Of a DNA stretch of 64,000 nucleotides, positions 45,355-57,104 are shown piece by piece. Under the pieces are notes generated by a model that searched no databases, had not been told where the DNA came from, and saw only the letters and a program-made list of their open reading frames with translations. How positions within the stretch are numbered: position 1 is the first letter of the stretch; every line of letters starts with the position of its first letter. The stretch is from the NCBI GenBank assembly GCA_018340805.1, contig JACMZG010000008.1:73376496-73440495 (forward strand). The letters run 5' to 3'. The translations under genes and the position numbers were made by a program. Source of the DNA: Microvelia longipes (taxonomy: Eukaryota; Arthropoda; Insecta; Hemiptera; Veliidae).

Positions 45355-45556
45355 TTGGATCAGAAAAGTTAAGCAGCATCGACCGAGTTCAGTGCCTGGA
45401 TACGTGACCGCAGGGAATAAAACAATAAATACATTTGTTTTATTCCCTGCGGTCCTGTCTGAGGACGAGCGAAGCGATTCCTAATTATTGAGGGTGAGCG
45501 TAGCGAATCCGATGTTGCAAGGAAAAGTCCCGATGTACTCTGTTCCTGATTTTCGC
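45355..45556 (+). repeat. 5S-composite, 5S block and tail with extra hairpin
   Basis: GGATCAGAAAAGTTAAGCAG and TGCCTGGATACGTGACCG represent the 5S block. GACGAGCGAAGCGATTCC, GGGTGAGCGTAGCGAATCC and GGAAAAGTCCCGATGTAC form the tail. Between them lies a perfect 19-bp inverted pair (45406-45424 and 45436-45454) starting GACCGCAGGGAATAAAACA, which duplicates the end of the 5S block in mirror image. Confidence 0.8.
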
Positions 45557-45559
45557 TAT

Positions 45560-46460
45560 AACTTTGGTTCTTCTTAATTGCAATAGAAATAAATCAGGAA
45601 ATTAGAATAAATCAGGCATAATATTGTTCAAAAACGCGTTTCAGTCACTCCCACAAGAAATCTTATAATTCCTAAAATTCAAATTAATAATCTCACCTCA
45701 AAGAACAGATTACATTGTATTTTTTCCCCTATAATTCCTCTGTCTAATAAAATTATTGATATTTCTCGATCGGAAAAAAGTATGGAAATGGAGTGATATA
45801 AACATATTTAATATGCTAATTCCCCAGCCGGAAAGCCAACAAGGAGCTTATCTCTTTTTTTTTAAAGTTCGACACTTTAATATTTATCAATATTTATAAA
45901 TTTTTGAATCAATTATAGGCTTTATATTTTTTCGATTTCTAATGATACTCATTTGCTTTCCCACCCTGAGCAAAAAAAAAAGTTTAAAATCCCTATAATT
46001 CCCTTTAAGATTTGTAGATGGTTTTGATGTGTAATAAATCCGTTTACCACCCAGGATGTGTCTGATGAAGTACTTTTTAATACTATAAGTTTATAAACAA
46101 GTCCTTCAAATCATAATTATACGCTTCACTTGTATTTATAAACTTTTATTCTAATTCTTTGTGGCTTCTGCGTTTTAGAGGATGAATTTAATGTGGATTT
46201 TCAGGAAATAGAGTACAATATATACCAAGCAATTGAGAGGTTATTAGTAAGTTGACACAATATAATTATACCAACTTACAACCAATTGACAAACTTTATG
46301 AGTACATTAGGTTCATATCACATAAAAAATATCAGAATATTTTGTAAATTTTGTTGTCTAGCAGTCTAAAATTATCATCTTCAAGGCAACACAACCAGAC
46401 CTATAGTCTGATTTTTGTGGCAACTCTCAACACTCTAGCATAAACACAGCTAGAGGTATA
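45560..46460. other. No gene recognised
   Basis: AT-rich sequence. At 46250-46290 a GTTGACACAATATAATT word is shared with the hammerhead-bearing repeat. Confidence 0.35.
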
Positions 46461-46469
46461 TCATCACTC

Positions 46470-46588
46470 AGAATGTTATAAAAATGTCTAAAACGGATAA
46501 TTATAATGAAATCTCGGTTTCTGATTTTTAGGGTAAACGCAATACTTTTCCTTATACCTATGGTAGTAAATGAGGAAAAGTAAAAGAA
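46470..46588 (-). repeat. 5S-composite 5' module fragment
   Basis: The complement of TTACTTTTCCTCATTTACTA, CCATAGGTATAAGGAAAAGT and CTAAAAATCAGAAACCGAG. It lacks the middle and the 5S block. Confidence 0.65.
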
Positions 46589-46737
46589 TAAATGGTTGGA
46601 AAGGAATCATGCTTTGGGGCTGCCAGGGCAAAAATATCCTCGTTACACGGGAGTAATTTTATTAAATAAACGGAGCAACATTTTCGAAATTTTTGTTGAG
46701 TCATTTCGGCCAATTAATGACAGTACAAAAAAATCAG

Positions 46738-47545
46738 GAACGGATTACCTCGGAACATTTCCTCATCACATCGGATTCGCTACGCTAATCCTCCCTGATT
46801 TGGACTCGCTTCGCTCGTCCTCAGAAATACAGTTCGCCAAATTTATACTGCGACATGCCTTCGGATTCGCTTCGCACGTCTTCAGATAGTAAATGCATCC
46901 GTATTATTCTCAGCGGTCACCCAGACAGCACTGACCACGCTCAATGCTCCTTAATTTTTATGATCCAACAAAAATCATGGATATACTTGTTGTATTGCAA
47001 CGAAACTTATTGTGCTTATTTATTACGTAATAATATACACTTTTACCAAATTAAACAATTTCCCAATGTTTAACATTTTTTTTAAAAAAACGTACACAAG
47101 TCTAACAAGAACTAATGCTGATAATGAGATTAATATTGATAATGAGATTAAACTTGGCACATATGTTAGTCTTATACATAGTCACGTGCGTGCTAAATCT
47201 CAATACGATCGCATTATTTTTCCGCGTTTTATGATTTGTCGAAATTTTCCCTGAGTCATTATTGCAAGTTAATGATTTCATACAAAATATTTTCCGAATA
47301 GCACAACTACAGGTGTAGACTGATTTTTGTACAAAGTTTGAACTCTCTAGATTAAATACACTGGGCGCTTCGATGATAACAGACACACACACAGACAGAA
47401 AACTTTGCAAAAACCACTCAGGAGACCTTAAAAACACCTAAAAAACGGATAATTCCGGTTTCATCCCGGTTTTGGATTTTTTGCTAACACTAAGCATTTC
47501 CAATAAACCTACGGTATAAATAAGATAAAGTAAAAATATTGATTT
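46738..47545 (-). repeat. 5S-composite repeat, best full copy (~800 bp)
   Basis: On the minus strand, in order: ACTTTATCTTATTTATACCG; GGTGTTTTTAAGGTCTCCTG; a GTCTGTGTGTGTGTCTG run; GCGCCCAGTGTATTTAATC; ATGACTCAGGGAAAATTTCG; ATCTCATTATCAGCATTAGT; a 5S-like block (46911-46969); two GCGAAGCG words; and GATGAGGAAATGTTCCGAGG. The ends carry related inverted words (ACTTT.TC.TATT at one, ATGAGGAAA.GT at the other), suggesting short terminal inverted repeats. Overlapping frames have no domain. No protein is encoded. Confidence 0.8.
46911..46969 (-). other. 5S-rRNA-like block of the full copy
   Basis: The minus strand reads GATCATAAAAATTAAGGAGC, GAGCGTGGTCAGTGC and GTCTGGGTGACCGCTG. Box C is close to the 5S consensus. 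Box A has ATTAAGGAGC for GTTAAGCAGC. Confidence 0.7.
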
Positions 47546-47574
47546 TTGGATAGCAATCTAGACCTAAATAATGT

Positions 47575-47740
47575 TTTTTTGTACACTGTTTCAACTTTCT
47601 AACACAAATACACTGGGAGCTACGATGATAACATATACCTACACAACATTGCCACAAACACATCAGAAAGTCTAAAAACACCTAGACCGGACAATTAGTG
47701 TGATCCGGTATAGGATTTTTAGTACTATCACAATACTGTT
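47575..47740 (-). repeat. 5S-composite 5' module, adjoining a minisatellite
   Basis: The complement of GATTTTTAGTACTATCACAA, AACACCTAGACCGGACAATT and ACACTGGGAGCTACGATGAT elements in composite order. It is truncated into the tandem array at 47720. Confidence 0.65.
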
Positions 47741-47965
47741 CCTGTTTTAGTGCTAACACAATAATACTGTTCCTGTTTTAGTACTAACACAATACTCTAC
47801 AATTACTGTCCTGTTTTTTACTGTTCCTGTGCTAACACAATAATACTGTTCCTGTTTTTAGTACTAACACAATACTGTTCCTGTTTTAGTGCTAACACAA
47901 TAATACTGTTCCTGTTTAGTACTAACACAATACGTTCCTGTTTTAGTGCTAACACAATCTTGTTA
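47720..47965 (-). repeat. ~29-bp minisatellite grown from the composite 5' module
   Basis: Around eight units of GTGCTAACACAATAATACTG plus TTCCTGTTTTA, alternating GTGCTAAC and GTACTAAC forms. The complement resembles the module phrase GGAAAAGTATTGTGTTAGC..AAAA, so the array seems to have expanded from the end of this copy. Confidence 0.85.
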
Positions 47966-47969
47966 TTGT

Positions 47970-48885
47970 TTTTCTACAGTAATAAATAAGTAACAAAAAA
48001 AGTCAGTTCAGTAACAGAAACAGTTCTGTTAAGCAACTAAAAAGACCAACACAAGTAAAATCCAAATATCCACAAAGAAGCGGAAACCTTTTATCAACAT
48101 CTAAGGAATCATTCTTTAATATATATATTTTTTAAATCATTTGGATTATTGCTATTTAATTTCTTCTCTCTTTTATTATAATATGACCATAAACCATTTG
48201 AACCGGTAGAGTAGCTCCTGTTAGTTCTCTTTAAAAAAAATAATGAATTCATATTTCTAAACAATTTATAAATAAAATCAAATAAATTAATATAAATAAA
48301 TGTTTTTAATGTTGTTGCATGTTATAATTGAAGCGGGGTTATCTTATAATTTTAATCTTAAAAACAAGATCCCGCTGACAGACTCTTTCTTTTGGTTTAC
48401 GCCGGTACTAAACTCAATAATTTTAGATTCTTAGTGTGTAATTAAAATAAATAAAATGTTTATTTATTTATGATTTCTTTAGGTAATTTAACAGGTATTT
48501 CTTTTTGCAATGAAATTATTCTGTCATCTAGTAATTCATTTAATGATATCTAATAAAATTTATTATGCAAAACTTTAAATATTTTAATAGAATCCTAATA
48601 GTTCATTATTTATACATAAATAATTAGCCTTAAACATTGTTATTTTGGATTGCAGGATCTGGTGACGATTTGAGTTGGAAGGCTTGGTGCTACCCCACAC
48701 TTATAGACCATTGGCCCATGCTGGTTTCAATGCGACATTGTAGATACGTAGTTAGTTGCTCAGTGATATCTTAGACCAGATGACGTGACAGGAACTTAAA
48801 GCGTCGTGATACACCAGTATGGTTTATCTTTGTGTAATGTTGCCAATTTAAGCGTCTGTTAAGATTAAGACCAATCGGACACAGA
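47970..48885. other. No gene recognised
   Basis: AT-rich unique DNA. Confidence 0.35.
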
Positions 48886-48894
48886 ATCGGACAC

Positions 48895-49225
48895 TGGGGG
48901 ATAGAGCAGTTAAAACCAGGTTGAGGGTAACTGAGGACAAGGTATGACACTAGGGTTGAGAATATAACCTGGTTGAGGTGACTGGAGGACAGGTATCGGA
49001 CACTAGAGGATTGAGGAATATAAACCTGTGTGGACCTTGTAGGACAGGTATCGGACACTAGAGGATTGAGGAATATAAACCTGGTTGAGGGTGACTGTAG
49101 GACAAGGTATCGGACACTAGAGGATTGAGGAATATAAACCTGGTTGAGTGTGACTGTAGGACAAGGTATCGGACACTAGAGGTATTGAGGAATATAAACC
49201 TGGTTGAGTGTGACTGTAGGACAAG
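48895..49225 (+). repeat. ~59-bp minisatellite
   Basis: About six units containing GGACACTAGAGGATTGAGGA, ATATAAACCTGGTTGAGGG and TGACTGTAGGACAAGGTATC. The first units are diverged and indel-rich. The later ones are nearly identical. Confidence 0.9.
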
Positions 49226-49440
49226 TGTCTATATAGAGCAATGGTGAGCTTTATAACTTGTACATATTATTTACTACTCATTAATAATTTTTTCTTGATT
49301 TTTAAAAGGAATTTCGCGCAGATTTATTCAAATGGTTTTACAAAACTATGAACACCATTATATGCACTTAATTATGGCCCAATTATTAATGGTTATCACT
49401 AAAGGGTTTTAGCGCATTTACTTTAAACAATCCAGACATG

Positions 49441-49635
49441 AATAATTGACACAATATGATTGTAGAAGAGACATCTAGGAAATGCAAAGAACTAAATGCA
49501 ATGCGACTTCTGGGAACATTTCTATCATCCGAGATTGGTTACTATTGATGGGGCAAGATAATGACTTGTCCATATGTGTTTCGTTGTCTAGCTTAACACA
49601 GCACCGGCACAGCCTGAACCATCACTATCCAGAAG
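49441..49635 (-). repeat. Relative of the hammerhead-bearing repeat
   Basis: It shares the complement of TTGACACAATATRATTGTRG, AGAGACA.CTAGGAAATG and CATCAATAGT with segment A, and reads GGTTCAGGCTGTGCCGG on the minus strand. The catalytic core is decayed: CTGATGA is CTGTGTT, while CTAGAC.AACGAAAC remains. This shows that the segment A motif belongs to a dispersed family. Confidence 0.65.
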
Positions 49636-49639
49636 AATA

Positions 49640-50650
49640 AATTAGGGTTTTATTACATAATCACTTTATTAGGCGTAAACATAGAAGAGCGAAACCGAAA
49701 TAACAACGAAGTTGTCTAATTTTAAATTAAAATCATGATTTTCTTAATTGACAATAAAAACCACAATGGTAGGGTAATTATTCGAGCATATATTACGTAA
49801 ATTTTACTCAGAGTAAAAAAATATAAAATTGAATACTGCATACTGTGCTAATCGAAAATTTTGGTTGAAACCTTTTTGTACACAGAAAACTTCAAACCAT
49901 CATTTTAAACACTTATTTATCAAGGAATTATTTTGTCATAATTTTTCAAGTTTAAATATACGCTACTTAATTGAGCCGTTCTTTCTATGGTATAGCTTGA
50001 TATATGTATGAGGGCCTGCTTTATAGAGTTTTAGCTTGCTCATAGATCCGCATATATATTCTATGTCTTAAACCCAACTTAAAACTTAAGAATATTGGCT
50101 TAAGCCATTAAAGAATAAGTGTTTATTTTATTACATTTATTAATTTGATTATTCAATAATTACAACGAAAGAAAAATTGGTCATTGCACCATTGGCCCAT
50201 TTAACTAAATTCCTGAAAGGGATTGAGTTAATTATTTATTCCTAATTAAATACTAATTACCTTTTAACCCCATGTCTGGAACCACTCAGAGGGGACTCCT
50301 CTCTCAAGTCCACCTCTCTCTGTGCTCTCCCTCTCAACTCAATTTAACCTTCTCCGAAAATGATGTTTTTAGCATAGTTAAAACTTAATTTTAACTTATA
50401 GATTGAGTCAGCATCTTTTAATATTAATTATCCTAATATACAATGTTTCTCATTCAAAATACATTATTTGACGTATGTGATATTAAATTTGGATAAATTT
50501 GCAAGTCACATCATGTGCTCTGTTTCATTAAAATTGTATCAGCTGTTTGAACTGTAGCTGAAGTGAGCCTATAAAATATTTTTCTCGATTTTCATGATCT
50601 GTAGGAGCCGAAATGTGGAAAAGTAGGTGTTATGTTTTGGCTAATGCAAT
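49640..50650. other. No gene recognised
   Basis: Unique sequence. The CT-rich run near 50285-50340 is low complexity. Confidence 0.35.
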
Positions 50651-50656
50651 GCTTCT

Positions 50657-50885
50657 CCTTATTTTAGAATGTGGAAAAGAAAAAAAAAATGTTCCAGAAA
50701 TATAAATGATCTTAATGATGTTGAATGTCGTCTGAAAATATTACTTAACCTTGTTAGAAAGCTAATCTTCAAATCATCAATACCCGGTGTAAAATCATTT
50801 TCTGCATGCTTAAATAGATCATTTACTTTCTGAATACTATTACCATTGGAGACTAATGATCTAGAAAGAAACAATTTACCTAAAA
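50657..50885 (-). CDS. Possible exon, unidentified protein
   Basis: On the minus strand an acceptor-like TAACTATCTTTTAG (ending at 50886) leads into an open frame including SRSLVSNGNSIQKVNDLF and KHAENDFTPGIDDLKISF. The frame then degenerates into Phe-rich codons before TAA at 50659-50657. The composition is more protein-like than other frames here. I do not recognise the family. It may be host exon or retroelement remnant. Confidence 0.25.
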
Positions 50886-50889
50886 GATA

Positions 50890-51810
50890 GTTATCTGATA
50901 AAATAGGTCAAAAATAAAAGTAGATAAGTATCGATATCGTTTTTGGCATTGAAAGTTTGTTTTTTTTAAAAAATGAATAAATATATCTTATTCTATGTTC
51001 CTTTATCTATCAGATACAGCAAGCTAAGCCGCTGTAAGTTTAACTAAACGATTAATTATATTTAAACAAGGATGATAAACTACTTTCAAGAAACCCAATG
51101 AGTAAGGAAACACAGGGTATTGTTTTCAACTTATGCAAATCTTCTTTTGTCACTGATAATTTTTTTTAGAAATTGTTTTGAACGAATCGATTTCATCGGG
51201 AGGGCTTTAAAAATCCTAAACACATGATGAATGATGTTGAGTTAGTCGATTCGAAACTAAAAAAATACGTCAATGGAATCCTTTCGTGACTTCAAAATCA
51301 GTTTTGAAATTGTTTTTGATATTACCGCGGGTGGTCTTTTAGCGTTTAACTTCGTAAATAAATTTTCTTAAAAGTAACTAATTTATGAAACATAATTTTT
51401 GTCATAATAGCCTAATTTATTTAAATAATGACTAAAAATTAATTACTGTTATGAGTAAAGACTCGTTTAGCATTTTTAATTTCATTAATGACGAAGCAAG
51501 GATGTGACGCAGGGCAACGTTTTGTGTCCGAGACTGTTATTATTATATTTTATACGGTCCTCACTAATTTACCGAATCGAAGTGATCCCGACCGTGAAAT
51601 TGGTCCAAACGTGAGCTTCGTTACTTTAAAAACATTGTCATTAGATCATTAATATTCTATTAGTTTACTTGAACCCTTGGTAATAACGAATCGATTAATT
51701 TTCCAGTGTATCCGCTCAAGCTTGGCCTAGTTGCCAGATTAGCTTTAAGCTAAATACTATAATTTTAAAAGATGGACTGTATAGAAACGACTTACGTGAG
51801 TACAGGAATC
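50890..51810. other. No gene recognised
   Basis: AT-rich unique DNA up to the gap. Confidence 0.35.
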
Positions 51811-52689
51811 NNNNNNNNNNNNNNNNNNNNNNNNNNNNNNNNNNNNNNNNNNNNNNNNNNNNNNNNNNNNNNNNNNNNNNNNNNNNNNNNNNNNNNNNNN
51901 NNNNNNNNNNNNNNNNNNNNNNNNNNNNNNNNNNNNNNNNNNNNNNNNNNNNNNNNNNNNNNNNNNNNNNNNNNNNNNNNNNNNNNNNNNNNNNNNNNNN
52001 NNNNNNNNNNNNNNNNNNNNNNNNNNNNNNNNNNNNNNNNNNNNNNNNNNNNNNNNNNNNNNNNNNNNNNNNNNNNNNNNNNNNNNNNNNNNNNNNNNNN
52101 NNNNNNNNNNNNNNNNNNNNNNNNNNNNNNNNNNNNNNNNNNNNNNNNNNNNNNNNNNNNNNNNNNNNNNNNNNNNNNNNNNNNNNNNNNNNNNNNNNNN
52201 NNNNNNNNNNNNNNNNNNNNNNNNNNNNNNNNNNNNNNNNNNNNNNNNNNNNNNNNNNNNNNNNNNNNNNNNNNNNNNNNNNNNNNNNNNNNNNNNNNNN
52301 NNNNNNNNNNNNNNNNNNNNNNNNNNNNNNNNNNNNNNNNNNNNNNNNNNNNNNNNNNNNNNNNNNNNNNNNNNNNNNNNNNNNNNNNNNNNNNNNNNNN
52401 NNNNNNNNNNNNNNNNNNNNNNNNNNNNNNNNNNNNNNNNNNNNNNNNNNNNNNNNNNNNNNNNNNNNNNNNNNNNNNNNNNNNNNNNNNNNNNNNNNNN
52501 NNNNNNNNNNNNNNNNNNNNNNNNNNNNNNNNNNNNNNNNNNNNNNNNNNNNNNNNNNNNNNNNNNNNNNNNNNNNNNNNNNNNNNNNNNNNNNNNNNNN
52601 NNNNNNNNNNNNNNNNNNNNNNNNNNNNNNNNNNNNNNNNNNNNNNNNNNNNNNNNNNNNNNNNNNNNNNNNNNNNNNNNNNNNNNNNN
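51811..52689. other. Assembly gap, 879 N
   Basis: An N run of non-round length, so probably an estimated gap. The long frames across it are artefacts. Confidence 0.98.
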
Positions 52690-52769
52690 TCTTTTAGTAT
52701 ACTGGGTGTATGATAATGGTTCAATGCTTATATATCTTATGAAAACTAAATTATACCTCAAAGGGGCCA

Positions 52770-52995
52770 TATCATCGATAGAAATTCGCTAGATAAATGA
52801 CAAAATTGTATTTAAAAATAAATACTAAAGTAACAACTTTGTGGACTTAAAAAGAACATAGCTAGACGACGAAAATTCGCTAAATACATGGCGAAATGCC
52901 ATTAACAGCAAATAATACTAAACAACGTGGCCGTGAAGCGGCCACAAGGAGGCCCTTGGGCTGCGAAGTAGTCCGAGTGACCAAGGCTCCGTAGA
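52770..52995 (+). repeat. Dispersed repeat shared with segment A (2385-2640)
   Basis: GATAAATGACAAAATTGTAT, AAAAATAAATACTAAAG, AAATACATGGCGAAATGCCA and a GTGGCCGTGAAGCGGCCAC palindrome are followed by further AAG/GCGAAGTAG words. Confidence 0.5.
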
Positions 52996-53024
52996 GGCTA
53001 CGGATCGAAATCCCTTATTATGTT

Positions 53025-53260
53025 TTTACTTTTCCTCACCTTCTTATATAGAAGGTATATAGAGGAAATTATTTGTTTAACCAAAAAATTGTTACCCAGA
53101 TTCACTTATAATCCATTTGGTGTGTTTAAGGAGCCATCTGAATCTATTTCAGCTTTTGATGTCATGTTTTTGTGTGTGTGTGTCTGGTCACGCATAACTC
53201 CCTGTGTTCATGCTAGATATTGACTGATACAAAAAAAATCAGTCATATGGTAATAGTTGT
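53025..53260 (+). repeat. 5S-composite 5' module fragment
   Basis: TTTTTACTTTTCCTCACCTT, AGAAGGTATATAGAGGAAAT, a GTGTGTGTGTGTCTGGTC run and ACTCCCTGTGTTCATGCTAG follow the module order. The 5S block is missing. Confidence 0.6.
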
Positions 53261-53559
53261 TGCCCGGAATATCAAAATTGTTTATATGTTCACCATTAAC
53301 CTATTTGTTTTAGCAAAAAGTTTTAGCAAAAAAATCGAAAATATGAACCCGTAAACTTGAAATTTGCAGGAATATACTCTCAATGATTATAAACAAATTT
53401 CCATAATTTTTTTTGTATTGGACGTTAAATATCAAACAAAAATTAATTATGCGAAATACTGAATTATCAAGTGCAAGTTACTAAACCCTACTATGCTCGA
53501 GAATTGCAATTAATTATTTTTGCATAAAAATTGTACACGCGCCATTTAATAACGCTCCA

Positions 53560-54035
53560 AATCGTTCGCGCTCCACTTAAAATGGCGCGTCAACAAATTG
53601 ACTGCACTTTAATTTTCTCGTGTGATTCTCTAAAAATTCTTAGACGCTGCAAATCGTGTGAGCTCCATTTCAAAATGGAGCCCCAAACGATATGGAGCGC
53701 AAAGAATGGGCGCTACCAACGACTTGAGCCGTCTAGAACTTTTTTGTAGAGAAATCACGCGAAATCGTAATGCAGGACAATTCGTGGCGCGCCATTCATT
53801 GCGGCTCATATGTTTGGAGCTCCATGGAACTCAAAACGAATTTGGACGCCCAGACGAATGGCACCCAAGAGAAAAAGTAAATTGTGAAGTGAACTATTCC
53901 ACAATATATTTAAGTGTTGGGAGTTTAGTATACTGCGAAGCATTTAGGCGCGGTTCAAGTACTAAAATTAACGTAATGTTGATTAAAAAACGCACAGGTT
54001 CAATAAACAAGGTGTTTTGTCGTATTGAACCGTAG
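53560..54035 (+). other. Locally GC-richer stretch with a 125-codon frame
   Basis: The frame 53658-54035 is the longest gap-free one in the window but shows no recognisable domain. Two related words (GCTCCACTTAAAATGG and GCTCCATTTCAAAATGG) and several GGCGC words occur. It could be unknown coding sequence or a GC-rich transposon piece. Confidence 0.2.
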
Positions 54036-54039
54036 TATA

Positions 54040-55040
54040 TTAATAGCTTAATAATATGCAGGGTCTTATCTTAGGACATTATTAACCAACTGAGTTTTTT
54101 TTTCAACATCATAAAAAAAGGAAATCTAATCGTAACAAATTACCAAAATCTGTAATAATTTAATTATTATTATAATTACATTATATTTATACAATTTATT
54201 AGTTTAATTAAATAATAACAATAATAATTTCAGCAAAATAGTTTTAGTGAGTTAGCAAAACGGGCTGCTTACAATTTTCCCGTCTTTCAAATGGAGAGCC
54301 TTAACCTAAATCAATTTTCAAGAAGTATTCAGTTTTGACAGTTTGTAAATGTCTGATATATTAAGTTTTAGACAATTAACTTTGAAAGAATGCTTACAGC
54401 TCTTATAACAGCGCACGTCTAAATTTGAGAGTGCAACATATCTACATGTTCCCATTTGTTATTGCTTTGAGTGGTTAAACAAAACACGGCTATATATCAC
54501 TTACGAAGATCCAAGTATAGTCCAAATTTAAAATTTAAATAAGCACAAATGATTTAACAATGCCCACAATAAAACCACGAGAAGCAACAGAAGAGAATGT
54601 TGATAAGCAAACGATCAACTTTGCTACATAACCTGTGTGTTGCGCTTATTTTCTTTAACGATAGGGAAGAAATTTTCTCTTATTCCACTTTTATCAACCT
54701 TCAAGTTCAGAAAAGTCCTTTAGCGTCATCTTTTATTAAAGATCCTGGTTTGAAGTAATAGTATAATCAATATTTTTTGTCACATTGTCATTATTAAATT
54801 GATGTATTAGTTGTATTGTGTCTAGTCGATTAAATTTAATTACTGGACAGGTGAAGTTAGGCTATCATATTCAATGTACATAAAATTTAGTATTCCTACT
54901 TTGGAAACTTAATTATGAAAGCTATATATTTTCAACTTTCTTTAAAATCATTTGCACATGGCACTCAGTGAGTCTTTCAATTATTTCACAGTTGCGTTTT
55001 TAATTTTGTATATGTTTTTTTTTTTTTCTTTTTTTTCATT
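54040..55040. other. No gene recognised
   Basis: AT-rich unique DNA ending in a T-rich run and a short poly-G. Confidence 0.35.
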
Positions 55041-55064
55041 GTGGGGGGGGCCGTATTTTGTAAC

Positions 55065-55727
55065 GTCAATCCATTTCAAGTGATTCCAGAACTGTTGCTC
55101 GTAAAAAATATGCAAATTGAGTCATTTTTTTTCGTGTTAGTCCTGCCCATTAAGTGTTACAAAACGCCCGTATATTTTTTTTCTACAGCCTCCTTCATTT
55201 TCAAAATCACTTTTTGTTCAATTTGTTTTATAAATTCAGTGACCCCAAAAGGTGAAATTGGAAATTAAAATATTTTCTTTCTTGTTTAATATATATTATT
55301 TAGTAACCAAGAAATATTATTTCATTTTTTCATATTATCATCCTTGTTAAAAAAAAGAATAATGAAAAAGGTATTTTCAGTCTTTGTGGTCAATTTATTA
55401 TGCAAATCACGATGTAGTTAGAACAGTTTAGAACAAAAATATTGTTCTTATACTAAAGCCCAAATTAGGCACTGTTCAAACGAACTGTTTCATCAAGCTG
55501 TTAGCAAGAGCGAAATTATTAAGCCTCAACTAAAGGCGGAAAAACTCAAACTTGGGTGCCTCGGGAACTAAAAAGTGATTTTTGAAAATAAAGGAGACTG
55601 TAGAAAAAATTAATACTAAGCGTTTTGTTCTACCTATGGGCAGGACTAACACCGAAAAAAAATTATCAATTTTCATTTTTTTCGAGTAACATCTCTGGAT
55701 CACTTGAAATGGATTGACCCAAACACA
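55065..55727. mobile_element. Element with ~160-bp inverted repeats
   Basis: CAATCCATTTCAAGTGAT, GTGTTAGTCCTGCCCAT, CTACAGCCTCCTTCATTTTC and AAAATCACTTTTT (55065-55225) are mirrored at 55565-55727. Frames on opposite strands give similar peptides (VNPFQVI..., VLVLPI) only because the DNA is mirrored. The class is unknown. Confidence 0.7.
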
Positions 55728-56261
55728 AGTTTTTAGTCTACTGATCATAATTAAATATACTAAACCCGTAGAAAGAGAACGGGTTTTTTTGGTTTTGCTC
55801 AAAGGACCAGAGGGGTCCAGCTAAATTTTTGCGGTAGGGCCCAAAATCTGAAGTTCAGCCACTGAAAAAGGTATGATATAAAAATACGCATTTCTACAGA
55901 GCAAAAACTGAATTGTTAAACAAGAAACCAAACATTCAAAGGAAATTCTGCTACTGTTTAAGTTTTTAAAAAGTTTGTAAAACATTAAAAGTTTAAAATT
56001 GCTCTATAAGACTGGAGCTATATCATTTTTAAAGATAAATACTTTCTATACAAGTAATTAACCTTTGCGGTAAAACTAACCTTTGTTATGTTGAGCTTAG
56101 AGTTTCCAAACCCATTGGATTTAACTAGCTGGAGTTAAAACAAATCTCTAGAATGACGTCATTAAGAATGAAATTTCTAGAATCTCGTGGCTAATTCAAA
56201 AAGGGATTACTTAAGACAGCTTAAATAATTGGATTACCCAAACGGTAAATCATTTACCGGA

Positions 56262-56365
56262 CGGTATATAAGACTCGAACTCCAAAAGCTTCAGCCTAAA
56301 CCTGGACCTGGACAGGTTCCACTTTAAACTTTACTGCTAATTATTTATTTCGTAAAATAAAACCC
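56262..56365 (+). promoter_or_regulatory. TATA box with nearby AATAAA, LTR-like
   Basis: CGGACGGTATATAAGACTCG (TATATAAG near 56267) is followed about 85 bp downstream by AAAATAAAACCC, an order typical of an LTR U3-R. No second LTR, TG/CA termini or coding region could be fixed, so this is tentative. Confidence 0.3.
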
Positions 56366-56575
56366 GGATCCTTTAAAAAGTTAAGCTACTAATAATTGAT
56401 TCTTAAAAAAAAAATAATTTAAAAAGATTATAAGTGGCTAGTGTTTCTATCAATTGAAAATAACGAATATTTTCTCTGTAATATGGACAACATTTTTTCA
56501 AAAAACTACAAACCTTCATAATCTATAATTGCATTGTAGCGTTAGGTTTTTACTTTTACAGTCATCACGATGGAG

Positions 56576-56746
56576 TATATATATAAATAATATATATTAT
56601 ATATAGTATAATATATAATAAATATATATATTTATAATATATGTACTGTATTATTATAATTATATATATAATAAATAATATACATATATAATATATTATA
56701 TATATTAATTTATATATATATATATTATAATAATATATATTTGTTG
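56576..56746. repeat. AT-only imperfect microsatellite
   Basis: TA repeat broken into TATAATA/TATTATA blocks with many self-complementary segments. Confidence 0.9.
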
Positions 56747-56749
56747 TTT

Positions 56750-57100
56750 GAAACTTAATCCTTTTTGAATGCGCGGCATAAATTTCAAGGGGTGGTTTTG
56801 CAGCGTACTTTTTGTCATTTGACTATCATAAATTTAACAAATAATTTAACTAGCCAACTAGCCATCATATCAAATTAGCGGCGGTTGTATATACGAGACC
56901 AGCCCAGTGCTTAACTTCGATCGATGAAAAAATCAAAACGCAGGTCTGCGATTTTTAAATTTTCGATTTATTTGAGTAATTAATGACGGTTAATGATGTA
57001 AAAAACCGGATAGCACAGAGCACATGTAAAATTTAGCTTTATAGTAGAATAAATTACTTAATAACACGGATTGTTAACCATATATTTCCGGGTTGTGACG
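56750..57100. other. No gene recognised
   Basis: Unique sequence. Confidence 0.3.
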
Positions 57101-57104
57101 GGAC

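Noticed and set aside
46596..46889. 97-codon frame as a gene
   Set aside because: Most of it is antisense translation of the composite tail and 5S-like block.
55041..55802. Two similar small proteins on opposite strands
   Set aside because: The similarity comes from the inverted DNA repeat (55065-55225 and 55565-55727). Neither peptide has a recognisable domain.
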